Position numbers and translations under genes: made by a program. From positions 1 through 55,628 of the forward strand of contig CABXOR010000004.1 in the NCBI GenBank assembly GCA_902513935.1: a stretch of 55,628 nt of DNA. The letters run 5' to 3'. Of this stretch, positions 41,954 through 51,937 are shown in pieces; position 1 is the first letter of the stretch; every line of letters begins with the position of its first letter. This DNA is from an uncultured SAR324 cluster bacterium. GTDB taxonomy: Bacteria; SAR324; NAC60-12. The notes beneath the pieces were generated by a model. That model searched no databases. It had not been told where the DNA came from and worked only from the letters and a program-made list of their open reading frames with translations.

Positions 41954-42874
41954 TTATGGATTAAGCAGTTCTGGACAAATCCTGGCATTATTAAGTGCAT
42001 CAGCTGTTGCTGGCGAGATAGGACTCAGTAATTGCGTCAGTGTGTTTATTTCCTGTTCAGGTATGGCATAAGGTGTTACAAACTCAACAGAAAATGCCTT
42101 TGATTCAGTTGAACTGGGATTTAGATTATTAGAAACGGTTTTGACTAAATTTTCAGCAGCAGCAAGATTTGGATTAAGCAGAGTCAAATTGCAGAATCCT
42201 TCTTCATTAAAAGCCTTTTGGAAAAGGTGTTGACGATAACCATAATGAGTACAAGCAAGAAAAATCAGCAAAGTATCTATGTATTTTTCAGGCAGTTTTA
42301 GCATGGCATTTTGAACCCAGTATCTGATACGTTCTTCTACAAATGGGCTATCCGGATTATTAGAAATTTGGGTTGCCAAATCTGGACAACCCTGGGAAAT
42401 GATCCGTATTTCCTCAACACCCTTCTTAAACAGTTCGTTTTGAAAAGTTTTGGCATTAATCATTGTGGGAGTTCCAAAGATGATAACCGATGAATGAGCA
42501 TCATTTAGCAAACTTGATATAAGCATCTTGAAGCCAATTTGAAGAATCCCTTCAATTTTAACTGCAATTATAGAAGGAATCACCAATTCATCCAATAGTA
42601 CAGACAGCGTTCCACAAGCGACAAAAATGTGATGCGGAGAAAAAATCTTTTCAGTGTTCCGGAGGATTATTTCAAACGTTTTAAGCTGTTCCGCTTTTCC
42701 AGACATGGAATTGTATCCACGATTATTTGAAGGAACAGCATTAATGTAAGTGATTTGTAATTCGTCAGCGGGATAATTTGGATGGTTTGCCCCCGCAGGT
42801 TTTGATAATAATTGCAGAAGCTTGGCACAAACAGACAGACCTCCAAGTCCTGAGTCTGTGATAACAAGTTTCAT
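41954..42874 (-). CDS. Glutamate racemase-like protein (MurI family, divergent)
   Basis: 306 residues, slightly longer than MurI. It has the phosphate-loop-like start VITDSGLGGLSV (MurI FDSGVGGL), the first Cys in FVACGTLSV (MurI normally ACNTAS) and the second in FLACTHYGYR (MurI GCTHYP). Both catalytic cysteines are kept, but the Asn of the CNT motif is lost and insertions occur, so D-glutamate formation for peptidoglycan is possible rather than certain. First gene of a tight run with the cupin protein and priA (three-base gaps). Confidence 0.7.
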   Translation of the reverse strand: MKLVITDSGLGGLSVCAKLLQLLSKPAGANHPNYPADELQITYINAVPSNNRGYNSMSGKAEQLKTFEIILRNTEKIFSPHHIFVACGTLSVLLDELVIPSIIAVKIEGILQIGFKMLISSLLNDAHSSVIIFGTPTMINAKTFQNELFKKGVEEIRIISQGCPDLATQISNNPDSPFVEERIRYWVQNAMLKLPEKYIDTLLIFLACTHYGYRQHLFQKAFNEEGFCNLTLLNPNLAAAENLVKTVSNNLNPSSTESKAFSVEFVTPYAIPEQEINTLTQLLSPISPATADALNNARICPELLNP

Positions 42875-43590
42875 GAAAATATTTTATTGGCAGGTGATGT
42901 TGATCAGAAATAATGCATCTAACCTTATCCTTAGACTTGGCCAAATTCAAACTAATAGTGTTTACAGTATGAATATTGGAGTAAATTACTTAGGGCTCAC
43001 TGAAAAAGTTTTACCTTATCATTCCAGACTTGATCCGGGATCCAGAGTCAACGTTCAGCTTGAGTACAAGATTTTAAACATTTCACCTGGATTCCGAGTC
43101 TAAGCTAAGCATCGCCCGGAATGATAAAGGTGAAGAATCGAAAGAAGCATAACTATTGATCTTGTGAGGCCACCTTTTGGAAAAAGGACTTAAACAACTG
43201 AAGAATAGAATGTTTAGTCTTTTTTTCGGGAAAAACCCTGCTGCAGTTGTCTCGTTTAATTGACTAATTACTTTTAGACATGATTGAATAATAATATTAT
43301 TCAGCAAGTCTTAATTATGCGGGGCTTTGAATAAATCGTGAGCCTTGTTTTGTCGTAAAGTACTAATATTATTGTATTCGGCTTGTAATTTTGGCCAAAG
43401 AGTGAGATCTAATAAATACTTCTATATAATCAGATCTCTCACAGACGTTCTGGATGACACAATAAATCTAGTAACATTAGTGCAACTAATGGGACAGAAT
43501 AAAGTTTCTGGTGGGATGTCCGCCCCCCTGTTTTTTGAAACAGGATGAGCAGACAATTTTATATACGTGGTTTGTGGTGAATTTTCTGAA
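42875..43590. other. Gene-free region of repeats and palindromes
   Basis: This 716-base gap between murI-like and pnp is AT-rich and shows no supported gene. It contains the paired dispersed repeat (43018-43125), a 19-bp perfect palindrome TGAATAATAATATTATTCA (43285-43303), an inverted repeat with arms GTGAGATCT (43402-43410) and AGATCTCTCAC (43432-43442), and an 18-base hairpin CCTGTTT-TTTG-AAACAGG (43527-43544) just past the pnp stop. None has a following T-run on the minus strand. Confidence 0.6.
43018..43125. repeat. Pair of inverted dispersed repeat units
   Basis: The left unit at 43018-43045 (ATCATTCCAGACTTGATCCG, ending GGATCCAG) and the right unit at 43087-43125 (CTGGATTCCGAGTC to GCCCGGAATGAT) are imperfect inverted copies, giving a large stem-loop. 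The flanks TTACC and GGTGAA also pair. A third copy is at 11944-11969. This is the widespread TCATTCCGG...CCGGAATCCAG type of intergenic repeat. Confidence 0.6.
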
Positions 43591-45663
43591 TTAGACGTCT
43601 TTGATACTGAGCTGAATTTTACCTCGTCTGTCAACACCGGTTGCTTTAACGGTGACAATATCACCCTCTTTGCAAACATCTGTAACTTTTTCGACTCTAC
43701 CTTCTGCCAGATTTGAAATGTGTACAAGCCCTTCTGTTCCAGGAAAAACTTCGACAAAAGCGCCAAAATCCATCACCTTCTTGACAGGTCCGGTATAAGT
43801 TTCTCCAATCTCAATTGTTCGAGTCAGGTTTTGCACAATTTCCAGAGCATCATCCACAGCTTGATGGTCACGTGACATGATGGAAACAATACCATCATCA
43901 TCGATGTTAATCTTTACACCGGTTTTCTCAACAATACTCTTAATCATTTTACCGCCAGGTCCAATGACAGTTCCGATTTTATCCTGTGCAATTTTATGAG
44001 TGATAAAACGGGGGGCATAAGTAGATAGACCAGTACGGGATTCTTTCAGTGCTTCTGCCATTTTATCCAAAATGTGCAGTCGGCCTTCACGTGCCTGCAT
44101 CAGGGCTTGTTCAACTACTTTCTGTCCAAGTCCCTTAATTTTAATGTCCATTTGCAGGGCTGTAATTCCGTTTCCAGTACCAATTACCTTAAAATCCATG
44201 TCGCCCAGATGATCTTCGTCACCAAGAATATCTGAAAGAATAACGTTGTTTTTACCTTCACTGATGAGCCCCATGGCGATACCAGCGGTTGCTTCCTTGA
44301 GAGGAACACCGGCATCCATCATGGCCAGAGAACCAGCACAGACAGTAGCCATTGAAGACGAACCATTTGATTCAAGAATTTCAGAAACAAGACGAATTGT
44401 ATAAGGAAATTCAGCCTTTGTTGGAACAACTGGAGTTAATCCGCGTTCAGCTAGGGTCCCGTGTCCAATCTCTCTTCGTCCGGGTCCCCTAGGAGGACGT
44501 ACTTCACCGACACTAAAACTAGGAAAGTTATAGTGCAGCGTGAACCTTTTAAAAGAGACACCATCCAGTGATTCAACCATTTTTTCATCTTCTCTTGCTC
44601 CAAGAGTGGTAATAGCAAGAGCCTGTGTTTCACCGCGTGTGAACAAAGCAGAACCGTGTGTTCGGGGCAAAACTTTAGTTTCGCAGGTGATTGGTCTGAT
44701 TTCAGTAGGTTTTCGTCCGTCTATCCGGATTTGATCTTTAATCAAACGTGTGCGCATTTCATCTTTTTTGATGTCAGCAAATATTTGACTTACTTCTTTT
44801 GCAGAATCTGCATCAGGTGAATCTCCAAGAATTTCGGTTTTTATTTCATCTTTTAATGCGTCCAGACGTTCGTACCGCTCTATTTTATCTTTAATCCTTA
44901 AAGCTTCATTAAGTCGTTTTGGTGTAATTGCCTCAACTTTTGATTTTAATTTTGAATCTACGACCGGTACATCTACAGTACGTTTTTTCTCTCCAACGCT
45001 CTTCATCAGCTCTTCCTGCATTTCAATGATTGGCAGAACTGCTTCCTGACCATACCAAAGTGCTTCCAACATAATTTTTTCACTCACACCAACAGCTTCA
45101 CCCTCCACCATTAAAATTGCATCTTTGGACGCAGCCATAAAGATGTTAAGTTCACTTACTTCAAGTTGTTCCGGACTAGGATTGGTTACAAATTTACCAT
45201 CAATTCTCCCTACTCTGACACCTCCAAGAGGATTGTGAAAAGGGATATCCGAAATAGCCAACGCCGCAGAAGCGCCGTTCATAGCAGCAACATCAGATGG
45301 ATGTATCAGATCGTGACTTAAAACGGTTGCCGCAATCATTGTTTCTGCCAGGTAATTGTCCTCAAATGCTGGACGCAGCGGACGATCTATAATGCGTGAA
45401 ATCAGAGTTTCGCTATCTGAAAGTCGAGATTCACGTTTTAAGAAACCTCCAGGAATCCGTCCGGCTGCATATCCTTTTTCAACATAAAATACTGAAAGTG
45501 GGAAAAAATCTGCTCCTGTCCCTGATCCTTTTGCTGCAGTTGCAGCTACAAGTACTACTGTGTCACCGTATGTTACTAATACGGATCCGTTGGCCTGTTT
45601 GGCCATTCTTCCGGTTTCCAACTTCATAGTTGCTGGTCCAAATTCTCTTTCTACTATCTTCAT
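43591..45663 (-). CDS. pnp: Polyribonucleotide nucleotidyltransferase
   Basis: 690 residues from the ATG at 45663, which has TTAGGAG ahead; the frame opens six codons earlier, but MKIVEREFG is the family start. Two RNase PH domains (FSVGEVRPPRGPGRREIGHG block near 375-394) are followed by KH (GTVIGPGGKMIKSI) and S1 (GETYTGPVKKVMDFGAFVEV) domains. It degrades RNA 3'-to-5' using phosphate and works in the degradosome. Last gene of the rimP-pnp operon, after rpsO as in many bacteria; the ending IQLSIKDV is short, with no long tail. Confidence 0.97.
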   Translation of the reverse strand: MKIVEREFGPATMKLETGRMAKQANGSVLVTYGDTVVLVAATAAKGSGTGADFFPLSVFYVEKGYAAGRIPGGFLKRESRLSDSETLISRIIDRPLRPAFEDNYLAETMIAATVLSHDLIHPSDVAAMNGASAALAISDIPFHNPLGGVRVGRIDGKFVTNPSPEQLEVSELNIFMAASKDAILMVEGEAVGVSEKIMLEALWYGQEAVLPIIEMQEELMKSVGEKKRTVDVPVVDSKLKSKVEAITPKRLNEALRIKDKIERYERLDALKDEIKTEILGDSPDADSAKEVSQIFADIKKDEMRTRLIKDQIRIDGRKPTEIRPITCETKVLPRTHGSALFTRGETQALAITTLGAREDEKMVESLDGVSFKRFTLHYNFPSFSVGEVRPPRGPGRREIGHGTLAERGLTPVVPTKAEFPYTIRLVSEILESNGSSSMATVCAGSLAMMDAGVPLKEATAGIAMGLISEGKNNVILSDILGDEDHLGDMDFKVIGTGNGITALQMDIKIKGLGQKVVEQALMQAREGRLHILDKMAEALKESRTGLSTYAPRFITHKIAQDKIGTVIGPGGKMIKSIVEKTGVKINIDDDGIVSIMSRDHQAVDDALEIVQNLTRTIEIGETYTGPVKKVMDFGAFVEVFPGTEGLVHISNLAEGRVEKVTDVCKEGDIVTVKATGVDRRGKIQLSIKDV

Positions 45664-45994
45664 TCTACTCCTAATTATCAACGTTCTACCGGTTCTAACT
45701 TAACGGTCCTGCCTGTTATTAATGTCTGAATTCCGGTATTATTTAAATGTCAGCATACAAATTCTTTCTTCTTTCCCGACTTGGGAAAAAATAACTTTCC
45801 AATTCAGAACATCGCTATAAGCAATATTCAAGAATCAATTTTCAACAAGCTGAAAAAAAGTATTGAAAGAAGGAAAGCAGACTTGATGCTACATGATACG
45901 GGGGAATTGCAATGGTAGAATTCAGCTCTTGCCAAATTATACCTGGCAGAAGACCAGCCCCCGTTGACAAGTCTTCTGTGAAGTTTTGTACTTG
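45664..45994. other. rpsO-pnp intergenic region
   Basis: A 331-base gap with no supported ORF. It holds the 8-bp-stem hairpin at 45947-45978 and, on the minus strand, TATAAT within CCAGGTATAATTTGG, which could be a -10 box for a pnp promoter, though no -35 stands at good spacing. In E. coli the same gap holds a pnp promoter and an RNase III site used in autoregulation. Confidence 0.45.
45947..45978 (-). terminator. Stem-loop downstream of rpsO
   Basis: CAGAAGAC at 45947-45954 pairs with GTCTTCTG at 45971-45978 (8 bp, 16-base loop), beginning about 16 bases after the rpsO stop. There is no T-run on the minus strand, so processing or stabilising of the rpsO message is more likely than strong termination. 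Confidence 0.4.
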
Positions 45995-46264
45995 TCACTT
46001 GACACGAATCTCTAGTATTTTTGTTATAGCTGTATACCTTTCGCTATTTCTATTCTTAAGATAATTCATGAAATTTCGTCGTTGACCAACTAGTTTCAAC
46101 AAACCACGTCGAGAACTAAAGTCCTTTGGTTGGCTTCGTAAATGGTCTGTCAATGTATTAATTCGCTCGGAAAGTAATGCTACCTGTACTTCTGTAGATC
46201 CTGTATCAGCATTATTTTTCCCGAACTTGTTTACAATTTCGACTTTTTGATTTTTTGTCAGCAT
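45995..46264 (-). CDS. rpsO: 30S ribosomal protein S15
   Basis: 89 residues, exact family length. The S15 core is clear: DTGSTEVQVALLSERINTLT, SRRGLLKLVGQRRNFMNYLK and the C-terminal YTAITKILEIR. It binds 16S rRNA helices 20-22 early in 30S assembly. It starts 18 bases after truB and precedes pnp, the common arrangement. Confidence 0.98.
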   Translation of the reverse strand: MLTKNQKVEIVNKFGKNNADTGSTEVQVALLSERINTLTDHLRSQPKDFSSRRGLLKLVGQRRNFMNYLKNRNSERYTAITKILEIRVK

Positions 46265-46282
46265 ATAAGATTATTTTGTTTT

Positions 46283-47215
46283 CTATACAAATACCCTTTT
46301 TGGATGAAAATAACTTATTCTATTCTCCCACATAATGTGGCCGATAGCAACTAAATTTTGGCAAGAATCAACAACTTTGGTTTTTACTGAATTTGTCTCT
46401 GAATCTATTATACAATTTTCAGTAATTTTTACGCCACTTTCAGTCCAGTCTCGTTGCAAAACTTCAACACGACGTCCCTGTTTGATGGAAACGACCATTT
46501 CAGCAGAACCAACGATTGTGTTAAGGTGATCCAGCAACTCTAATGGAGAAATCCACGGCACATTATTTCCCGTTACTGTTTCTTGTAATTTTTCTATTGA
46601 TATAGAGTTTTCACTTTTAAACCACATTCCACAAGCTAAACGGTCCAGAGAAGTTAGATGTGCTCCAACTTTCAGCTTCTGTCCAAGATCATTGGCCAAT
46701 GCCCGGATGTATGTGCCTTTAGAACAGTGTATCCGGATTTGAACGAAGGGCAGGTCTACAGCTTCTACATCTAATTCATGGAATATTACAGACCTGGTTT
46801 TAGCAGGAACTTTCAATCCTTGTCTTGCAAGTTTATAGGCAGGAATACCATTGATTTTTGACGCAGAAAATGCAGGAATATGTTGCTTCTGTAATCCTAG
46901 AAATGTGTGTACCGCTTTTATTACCTGTTCCGGATTTAAATGAGCGAAATTATGACTCTTGGTGACCTTACCTTCTGAGTCAAATGTGTCAGTGGACTCA
47001 CCTAATTTACAAACTGCACGGTAAGTTTTGTCAGCATCATTGAACAAAGGAATCAGGCGTGTTGCCTGTCCCAAAAATACAGGTAAAACTCCTGTTGCCA
47101 TGGGATCTAAAGTGCCGAGATGCCCGACTTTTTTTTCATTAAACTTCCGTTTAATGAAACGAACGACATCAAAAGAAGTCCATCCCTGAGTCTTTTCGAT
47201 GTTGATTATCCGCAA
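46283..47215 (-). CDS. truB: tRNA pseudouridine(55) synthase
   Basis: 310 residues. The catalytic Asp is in KVGHLGTLDPMATGVLPV near residue 40, preceded by the RFIKRKF block; KGTYIRALANDLGQKL is the other signature. The start is TTG with AAAGGA ahead. It converts U55 to pseudouridine in the tRNA T loop. Part of the rbfA-truB-rpsO segment of the operon. Confidence 0.96.
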   Translation of the reverse strand: MRIINIEKTQGWTSFDVVRFIKRKFNEKKVGHLGTLDPMATGVLPVFLGQATRLIPLFNDADKTYRAVCKLGESTDTFDSEGKVTKSHNFAHLNPEQVIKAVHTFLGLQKQHIPAFSASKINGIPAYKLARQGLKVPAKTRSVIFHELDVEAVDLPFVQIRIHCSKGTYIRALANDLGQKLKVGAHLTSLDRLACGMWFKSENSISIEKLQETVTGNNVPWISPLELLDHLNTIVGSAEMVVSIKQGRRVEVLQRDWTESGVKITENCIIDSETNSVKTKVVDSCQNLVAIGHIMWENRISYFHPKRVFV

Positions 47216-47263
47216 GGAATCCTTTATTTTTAGTCGAACATAAAAAAGGATAAATACCTGACT

Positions 47264-47647
47264 CTATTCATTTTTGTCAAATTCGGATTCTCCCTGCTGT
47301 CCAGTATCTTTCGGAAGGACATTACGCAATAATATTTCAATTTCATCACTATGGTCAAATCCTGTGTCGTACTCAAAAGTCAGATGTGGTGTGTTTCTAG
47401 TTTTGAGGACTTTCCCCAATTTTCGGCTAAAAAATCCTGATGCATGATTTAAAGATTCAATCAATTCTTCTTTACTTTTGGTTGGAAAAATTGAAACATA
47501 GACTTTTGCTGAAGTCAAACTTGGAGTCGTTTCAACTCTGCTGATTGTAACTTTGCTGAAACGCGGGTCACTGCTTTGAAAAAGAAGAACTTCAGATAAA
47601 CGACGATGCACCAAAGTGCTGATATTTCTTCTACCTGTTTTATTCAT
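47264..47647 (-). CDS. rbfA: Ribosome-binding factor A
   Basis: 127 residues from the ATG at 47647, six bases past the infB stop. KH-like RbfA fold: VHRRLSEVLLFQSSDPRFSKVTISRVETTP-type start, KVYVSIF, and the conserved TPHLTFEYDTGFDHSDEIEI. It assists 16S 5'-end maturation and cold adaptation. Its end precedes truB by 48 bases. Confidence 0.95.
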   Translation of the reverse strand: MNKTGRRNISTLVHRRLSEVLLFQSSDPRFSKVTISRVETTPSLTSAKVYVSIFPTKSKEELIESLNHASGFFSRKLGKVLKTRNTPHLTFEYDTGFDHSDEIEILLRNVLPKDTGQQGESEFDKNE

Positions 47648-47653
47648 AATCAA

Positions 47654-50278
47654 TTACAGCCGTGCACTTTCTTCAATTTGCTCGTAAGCTTCTACAATAT
47701 CGCCATTCTCAATTTCCAGAAAATTTAGCACTATTCCGCACTCATAATTTTGTGCAACTTCCTGAACATCGTCTTTGAAGCGCTTCAGAGAAATAATTGA
47801 ACCCTCAAAGATACTTTCTTTCTTTCGTAATACTCGTATAAGACTATTGCGGAGAAGCTTCCCATCTGTAACCAAACCTCCGACTACAATGCCATTTTTT
47901 CCAGAAGAAAAAACCTGACGGACTTCTAAATGGCCTAATAATTCTTCTCTAATTTCTGGTTCCAGCAGACCTTCCATAGCTGCTTTAACATCATCCAATG
48001 CGTTGTATATAACATCATAAAGCCTCACATCTACACCTTCACTTGATCTCGTTTCTCTGGCTTTTGCGTCCATTTGCACATTAAAGCCAACAATAATTGC
48101 ATCGGAAGCAGAAGCAAGTGTTATGTCGGTCTCAGTAACGTTACCTACCGAGCAAAGAAGGAACCGTAGAGAAATCCGTTCATCACCGATTTGTTGCAGA
48201 GAAGTTTTGAGAGCTTCAACGGAACCTTGTACATCTCCTTTTAAAATTAATCGGAGTTCAGTAACCTTACCTTCTTCAATTTTACTGAAAAGATTGTCCA
48301 AACTGGTATTTTGGTATTCCCGGATTGTTTCAGATCGAAGTTTTAGTTCAAGATCCCCAGCAATTTGCCGTGCTATTTTTTCATCTTCAAGAACAACAAA
48401 ATTTACTCCTACTTCGGGTACATTGCTTAAGCCGGAAATTTCAACAGGAATTGCAGGACCAGCTTCTATCATTGTATCACCAACTTCATTGAACATAGCC
48501 CGTATTCGTCCATGAATGCTGCCCATGACGAAATAATCCCCAATTTTAAGGGTCCCACGTTGAACAAGAACAGTACCTACAGGCCCCTGACCTTTTTTGA
48601 CTCGAGACTCAATGATTGTTCCACGTGCAAAACCTTTTGAGGTCGATTTTAGTTCAAGTATTTCTGCCTGTAAATGGATCATTTCCAGTAGTTCATCAAT
48701 GCCGTCACCTGTTTTTGCTGAGACTTTTACAAAAATAGTGCTCCCACCCAAATCTTCTGGAATTAATTCATGTGAGAGTAATTCCTGTTGAATTCTTATT
48801 GGGTCAGATTCGGGACGATCAATTTTATTTACTGCAACAATAATCGGAACATTCGCTGCTCTGGCATGCTGAATAGCTTCAACTGTTTGGGGCTGTACCT
48901 TATCATCTGACGCAACAACAAGTACCACGATATCAGTGATATTTGTCCCCCGGGCTCTCATTGATGTGAAAGCTTCGTGTCCGGGTGTATCCAAAAAAGT
49001 GACCTGATTGCCTTTTACTTCAAGATGATATGCTCCAATATGTTGTGTTATGCCTCCAGCTTCTCCAGAGGTGATTCGAGATTCGCGAATTTTATCAAGA
49101 AGGGATGTTTTTCCGTGATCAACATGTCCCATAATTGTAACAATCGGCGCTCGTTCCTCTAACTCTGAAACATCAAGTTCCTCTTCTTTGAGGAGGTCAG
49201 ATAACTCAAACGACTCGACTTCGATTGTAATATCAAAATCTGCTGCAATAAGTTCTGCAGTTTCTCCTGTGATTGTCTGGTTAATAGTTACCATGATGCC
49301 TAAGGACATCAATTTTCTTAAGATTTCTGGAACTTTTATACCAATTAAGCCTGCCAGTTCGGCAACACCAACCTGGTTCCCTATTCGGATGCTTTTTTTA
49401 CGTGGATTGAATTCGTGCTTTGGTGCATTAGTATCAGAAACTATGCGGGGGGTTTTGCTATCCAATCGATTTTTTGGGAAGTCTTTTCTGCGGCGGCGAG
49501 GCTTTCTTTGATGAAGATAATTATAATCTCTCTGTCCACCACCTCCCCTTCGTTTGTTCTCAAATCCCAAGGGTCGGGAACCTCTGTTTTTTGATGAGGA
49601 TTCATCATCATCAGTTTGAGAATGTTTAAAAAATATTTTAGTTTTGTTTGATTTTTTCCCAGACTTTTCATAATCAGGTAAAACTGTCTTATCTGGATCT
49701 CTTTCCAGTGCAGTAAGCTTAGATTGTTTTGAATCCTCAACTGTGTCAGCATCAGGTCCAACTTTGTTTTCTGGAGCAGGATCTCCAGATTCAGGTAAAG
49801 TTTCCTGAGATTCCAATGTGCTTATTTTTGAGAGTTCACTTACTAAGACTGGTTTTTCTGGTCTATCTATTTTTGCATCTGCAGAAATCCTTTCTATTTC
49901 AGAATCTGTTTTTAATTTACTTTTTTTGCGTACACGTCTTTTGGGGGGTGCTACAACTTTTTCATTATCTACTTTAGATTTAGTGGAGATTGTTACTATT
50001 TTAGATTTCTTTGCTGTTTTAGATTTTTTGACCTTATCAGTTGCTTCCGATTCCTTTTCAGTGGAACTCAAACGAATCTTCCCTGATCCTTTAGAAGACT
50101 TTGGCAAGATAATACCCTTGGCACTCTTGCCCATCTTTCTTACTATTTCAGCTTGTTCGGAAGACAGTTCAGAGAAATTGCCTGTAACTGGAATCCCGGC
50201 TTTGCGCATCTTGAGAAGCAAATCTTTTGCCGACATATTTAACTCTTTTGCCAGTTCAAATACTCTAACTTTGGACAT
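47654..50278 (-). CDS. infB: Translation initiation factor IF-2
   Basis: 874 residues. The IF2-N motif [20 protein letters not shown] comes first, then a long charged Lys/Ser/Glu linker (about 50-285), a second IF2-N, then the GTPase: G1 [13 protein letters not shown]3 DTPGHEAF, G4 NKIDRP. IF2 domains follow, ending [16 protein letters not shown]. It places initiator tRNA on the 30S subunit. It starts 104 bases after nusA and precedes rbfA by 6. Confidence 0.97.
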   Translation of the reverse strand: MSKVRVFELAKELNMSAKDLLLKMRKAGIPVTGNFSELSSEQAEIVRKMGKSAKGIILPKSSKGSGKIRLSSTEKESEATDKVKKSKTAKKSKIVTISTKSKVDNEKVVAPPKRRVRKKSKLKTDSEIERISADAKIDRPEKPVLVSELSKISTLESQETLPESGDPAPENKVGPDADTVEDSKQSKLTALERDPDKTVLPDYEKSGKKSNKTKIFFKHSQTDDDESSSKNRGSRPLGFENKRRGGGGQRDYNYLHQRKPRRRRKDFPKNRLDSKTPRIVSDTNAPKHEFNPRKKSIRIGNQVGVAELAGLIGIKVPEILRKLMSLGIMVTINQTITGETAELIAADFDITIEVESFELSDLLKEEELDVSELEERAPIVTIMGHVDHGKTSLLDKIRESRITSGEAGGITQHIGAYHLEVKGNQVTFLDTPGHEAFTSMRARGTNITDIVVLVVASDDKVQPQTVEAIQHARAANVPIIVAVNKIDRPESDPIRIQQELLSHELIPEDLGGSTIFVKVSAKTGDGIDELLEMIHLQAEILELKSTSKGFARGTIIESRVKKGQGPVGTVLVQRGTLKIGDYFVMGSIHGRIRAMFNEVGDTMIEAGPAIPVEISGLSNVPEVGVNFVVLEDEKIARQIAGDLELKLRSETIREYQNTSLDNLFSKIEEGKVTELRLILKGDVQGSVEALKTSLQQIGDERISLRFLLCSVGNVTETDITLASASDAIIVGFNVQMDAKARETRSSEGVDVRLYDVIYNALDDVKAAMEGLLEPEIREELLGHLEVRQVFSSGKNGIVVGGLVTDGKLLRNSLIRVLRKKESIFEGSIISLKRFKDDVQEVAQNYECGIVLNFLEIENGDIVEAYEQIEESARL

Positions 50279-50382
50279 GAATTCTTTTGTGATTGTAACT
50301 CAGTTTAAAATAAATCTATGACTTGTAGGCTTAACAAAATCATCCTGCAGTTTCCGGTAATTATAGTGAAAATGTTTTTATT

Positions 50383-51891
50383 TTACGATTTAGCTTTAGT
50401 CTTAGTCTTTGTTTCAGCTTTAGTCTTAGTCTTAGTTTCAGTTTTAGTCTTTGTTTCAGCTTTAGTCTTAGTCTTTGTTTCAGCTTTAGTCTTAGTCTTA
50501 GTTACAGTTTTAGTCTTTGTTTCAGCTTTAGTCTTTGTTTCAGCTTTAGTCTTAGTCTTTGTTTTCGCCTTAGATTCAACTTCAGTTTTACTCTCTGTAG
50601 GAACATCTTTTGAATAATCTTTAGCATCTTTAGCATTATCAGTCTCTTCAGCTTCAACTTTATCTTTGTCTTCTGTAGTTTCGGATTCTTCAGCAGTTAA
50701 GGGGGAAGAATCTTGATTATCATCTTGTTTTTCCAGTGCAGTTTCTTTAGCTTCGTCAGTGACACTTTCAGGCAGATCTTCGGATTTGTCTATACTTTTG
50801 AGACCATTATCTTTATTTTTTGCAAATTCTTTTTCCAGTTGCTCATCAATAGAAAGCTCATCTTCCTCAGTGGCAACAATATTGATTTTGTAACCGATTA
50901 ATTTTGAAGCCAGACGCACATTTTGACCTTTGTGTCCAATTGCAAGCGATAATTGACTTGGTGCAACAACAACATCAATTTGTTGTGCGTCTTCGTCAAT
51001 TTCAAGACTGTCAATTTCAGCTGGTGCCAACGCATTACAGGTATATTGGTCAATGTCTTCGCTCCAGCGGACTATATCTATTTTTTCTCCATTTAAGTCA
51101 TTTACAATAGCCTGCACTCGACTTCCACGCATGCCAACACATGAGCCAACTGGGTCAACATCATCATCAGTAGAATAAACTGAAATTTTAGCTCTGCGGC
51201 CAGGTTCTCTTGAAGCATTGACAATTTTGACGATTCCATCAAAAATTTCCGGTACCTCCATCTCAAACAGCTTGATCAGTAAACCGGGATGTGTCCTGGA
51301 AATTGTAAGTTGGGAATCTTTATGCGGATTATCATTTACGTCCAACAGCAAGACTCTGACATGGTCTCCAAAGGAAAAATTTTCACCATATATTTGCTCT
51401 CTCCGGAACAAATAGGATTCTACATTATTTTGAAAACTGAAAGCAACACGTCCGTTTGGTTCGACACGCAAGACAGTTCCGGTTAAAACCTCCCCTACTT
51501 TGTCTGTAAAGATGGAAACAACCATTTGTCGTTCAGCTTCCTTTAAACTGCCAAAAATAATTGGTCGTGTTGAATGAGCAATTCGCTGAAACTCGCGATC
51601 ACTAATTTCATACTCAACCTCATCTCCAAGTCCTGCATCAGGGTCTATTTCAAAGACTTCATCGACAGAAATCTCATTGTGAGGATCTTCAACAATTTCA
51701 ACAACCTCTTTGAAATGGAATAAGTTAATTTTTCCGTTATTTTCGTCTATGTTTCCCTCAATTTCTCTATATGGCAGTTTGCGCTGAGCAGCCTGAATAA
51801 GAGATTCTTCTACCAATTTTATCACAATTTCATGGTCGAGACCCTTCTCTCTAGAGAAGTCTTTAATTATTTCAAATAAGTTTCCTTCCAA
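50383..51891 (-). CDS. nusA: Transcription termination/antitermination factor NusA with unusual repeat tail
   Basis: 502 residues. NusA N-terminal domain, S1 (GEVLTGTVLRVEPNGRVAFS), KH1 and KH2 (GSCVGMRGSRVQAIV; LSLAIGHKGQNVRLASKL) are complete to about residue 345. After that come an acidic stretch and then about 55 residues of repeated TKTKAE units. The usual AR repeat domain of proteobacterial NusA is absent. The start is TTG with AGGTG before it; no ATG is near. It pauses RNA polymerase and joins antitermination and transcription-coupled repair. Follows rimP by 46 bases. Confidence 0.94.
   Translation of the reverse strand: MEGNLFEIIKDFSREKGLDHEIVIKLVEESLIQAAQRKLPYREIEGNIDENNGKINLFHFKEVVEIVEDPHNEISVDEVFEIDPDAGLGDEVEYEISDREFQRIAHSTRPIIFGSLKEAERQMVVSIFTDKVGEVLTGTVLRVEPNGRVAFSFQNNVESYLFRREQIYGENFSFGDHVRVLLLDVNDNPHKDSQLTISRTHPGLLIKLFEMEVPEIFDGIVKIVNASREPGRRAKISVYSTDDDVDPVGSCVGMRGSRVQAIVNDLNGEKIDIVRWSEDIDQYTCNALAPAEIDSLEIDEDAQQIDVVVAPSQLSLAIGHKGQNVRLASKLIGYKINIVATEEDELSIDEQLEKEFAKNKDNGLKSIDKSEDLPESVTDEAKETALEKQDDNQDSSPLTAEESETTEDKDKVEAEETDNAKDAKDYSKDVPTESKTEVESKAKTKTKTKAETKTKAETKTKTVTKTKTKAETKTKTKAETKTKTETKTKTKAETKTKTKAKS
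50389..50570. repeat. Short tandem repeats encoding the NusA (TKTKAE)n tail
   Basis: On the plus strand units such as TTTCAGCTTTAGTCTTAGTC recur with 12-, 18- and 30-base periods through about 180 bases. The frame is kept, so variation in copy number changes only the length of the basic tail, which marks it as slippage-prone. Confidence 0.85.
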
Positions 51892-51937
51892 AATTCACCT
51901 TTTTTTGTTATGTTATATTTGAAGTACCATCAAACAT

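Noticed and set aside
49818..50321. 167-codon plus-strand frame
   Set aside because: It is the antisense of the Lys/Ser-rich linker of infB; no motif and a real gene on the other strand.
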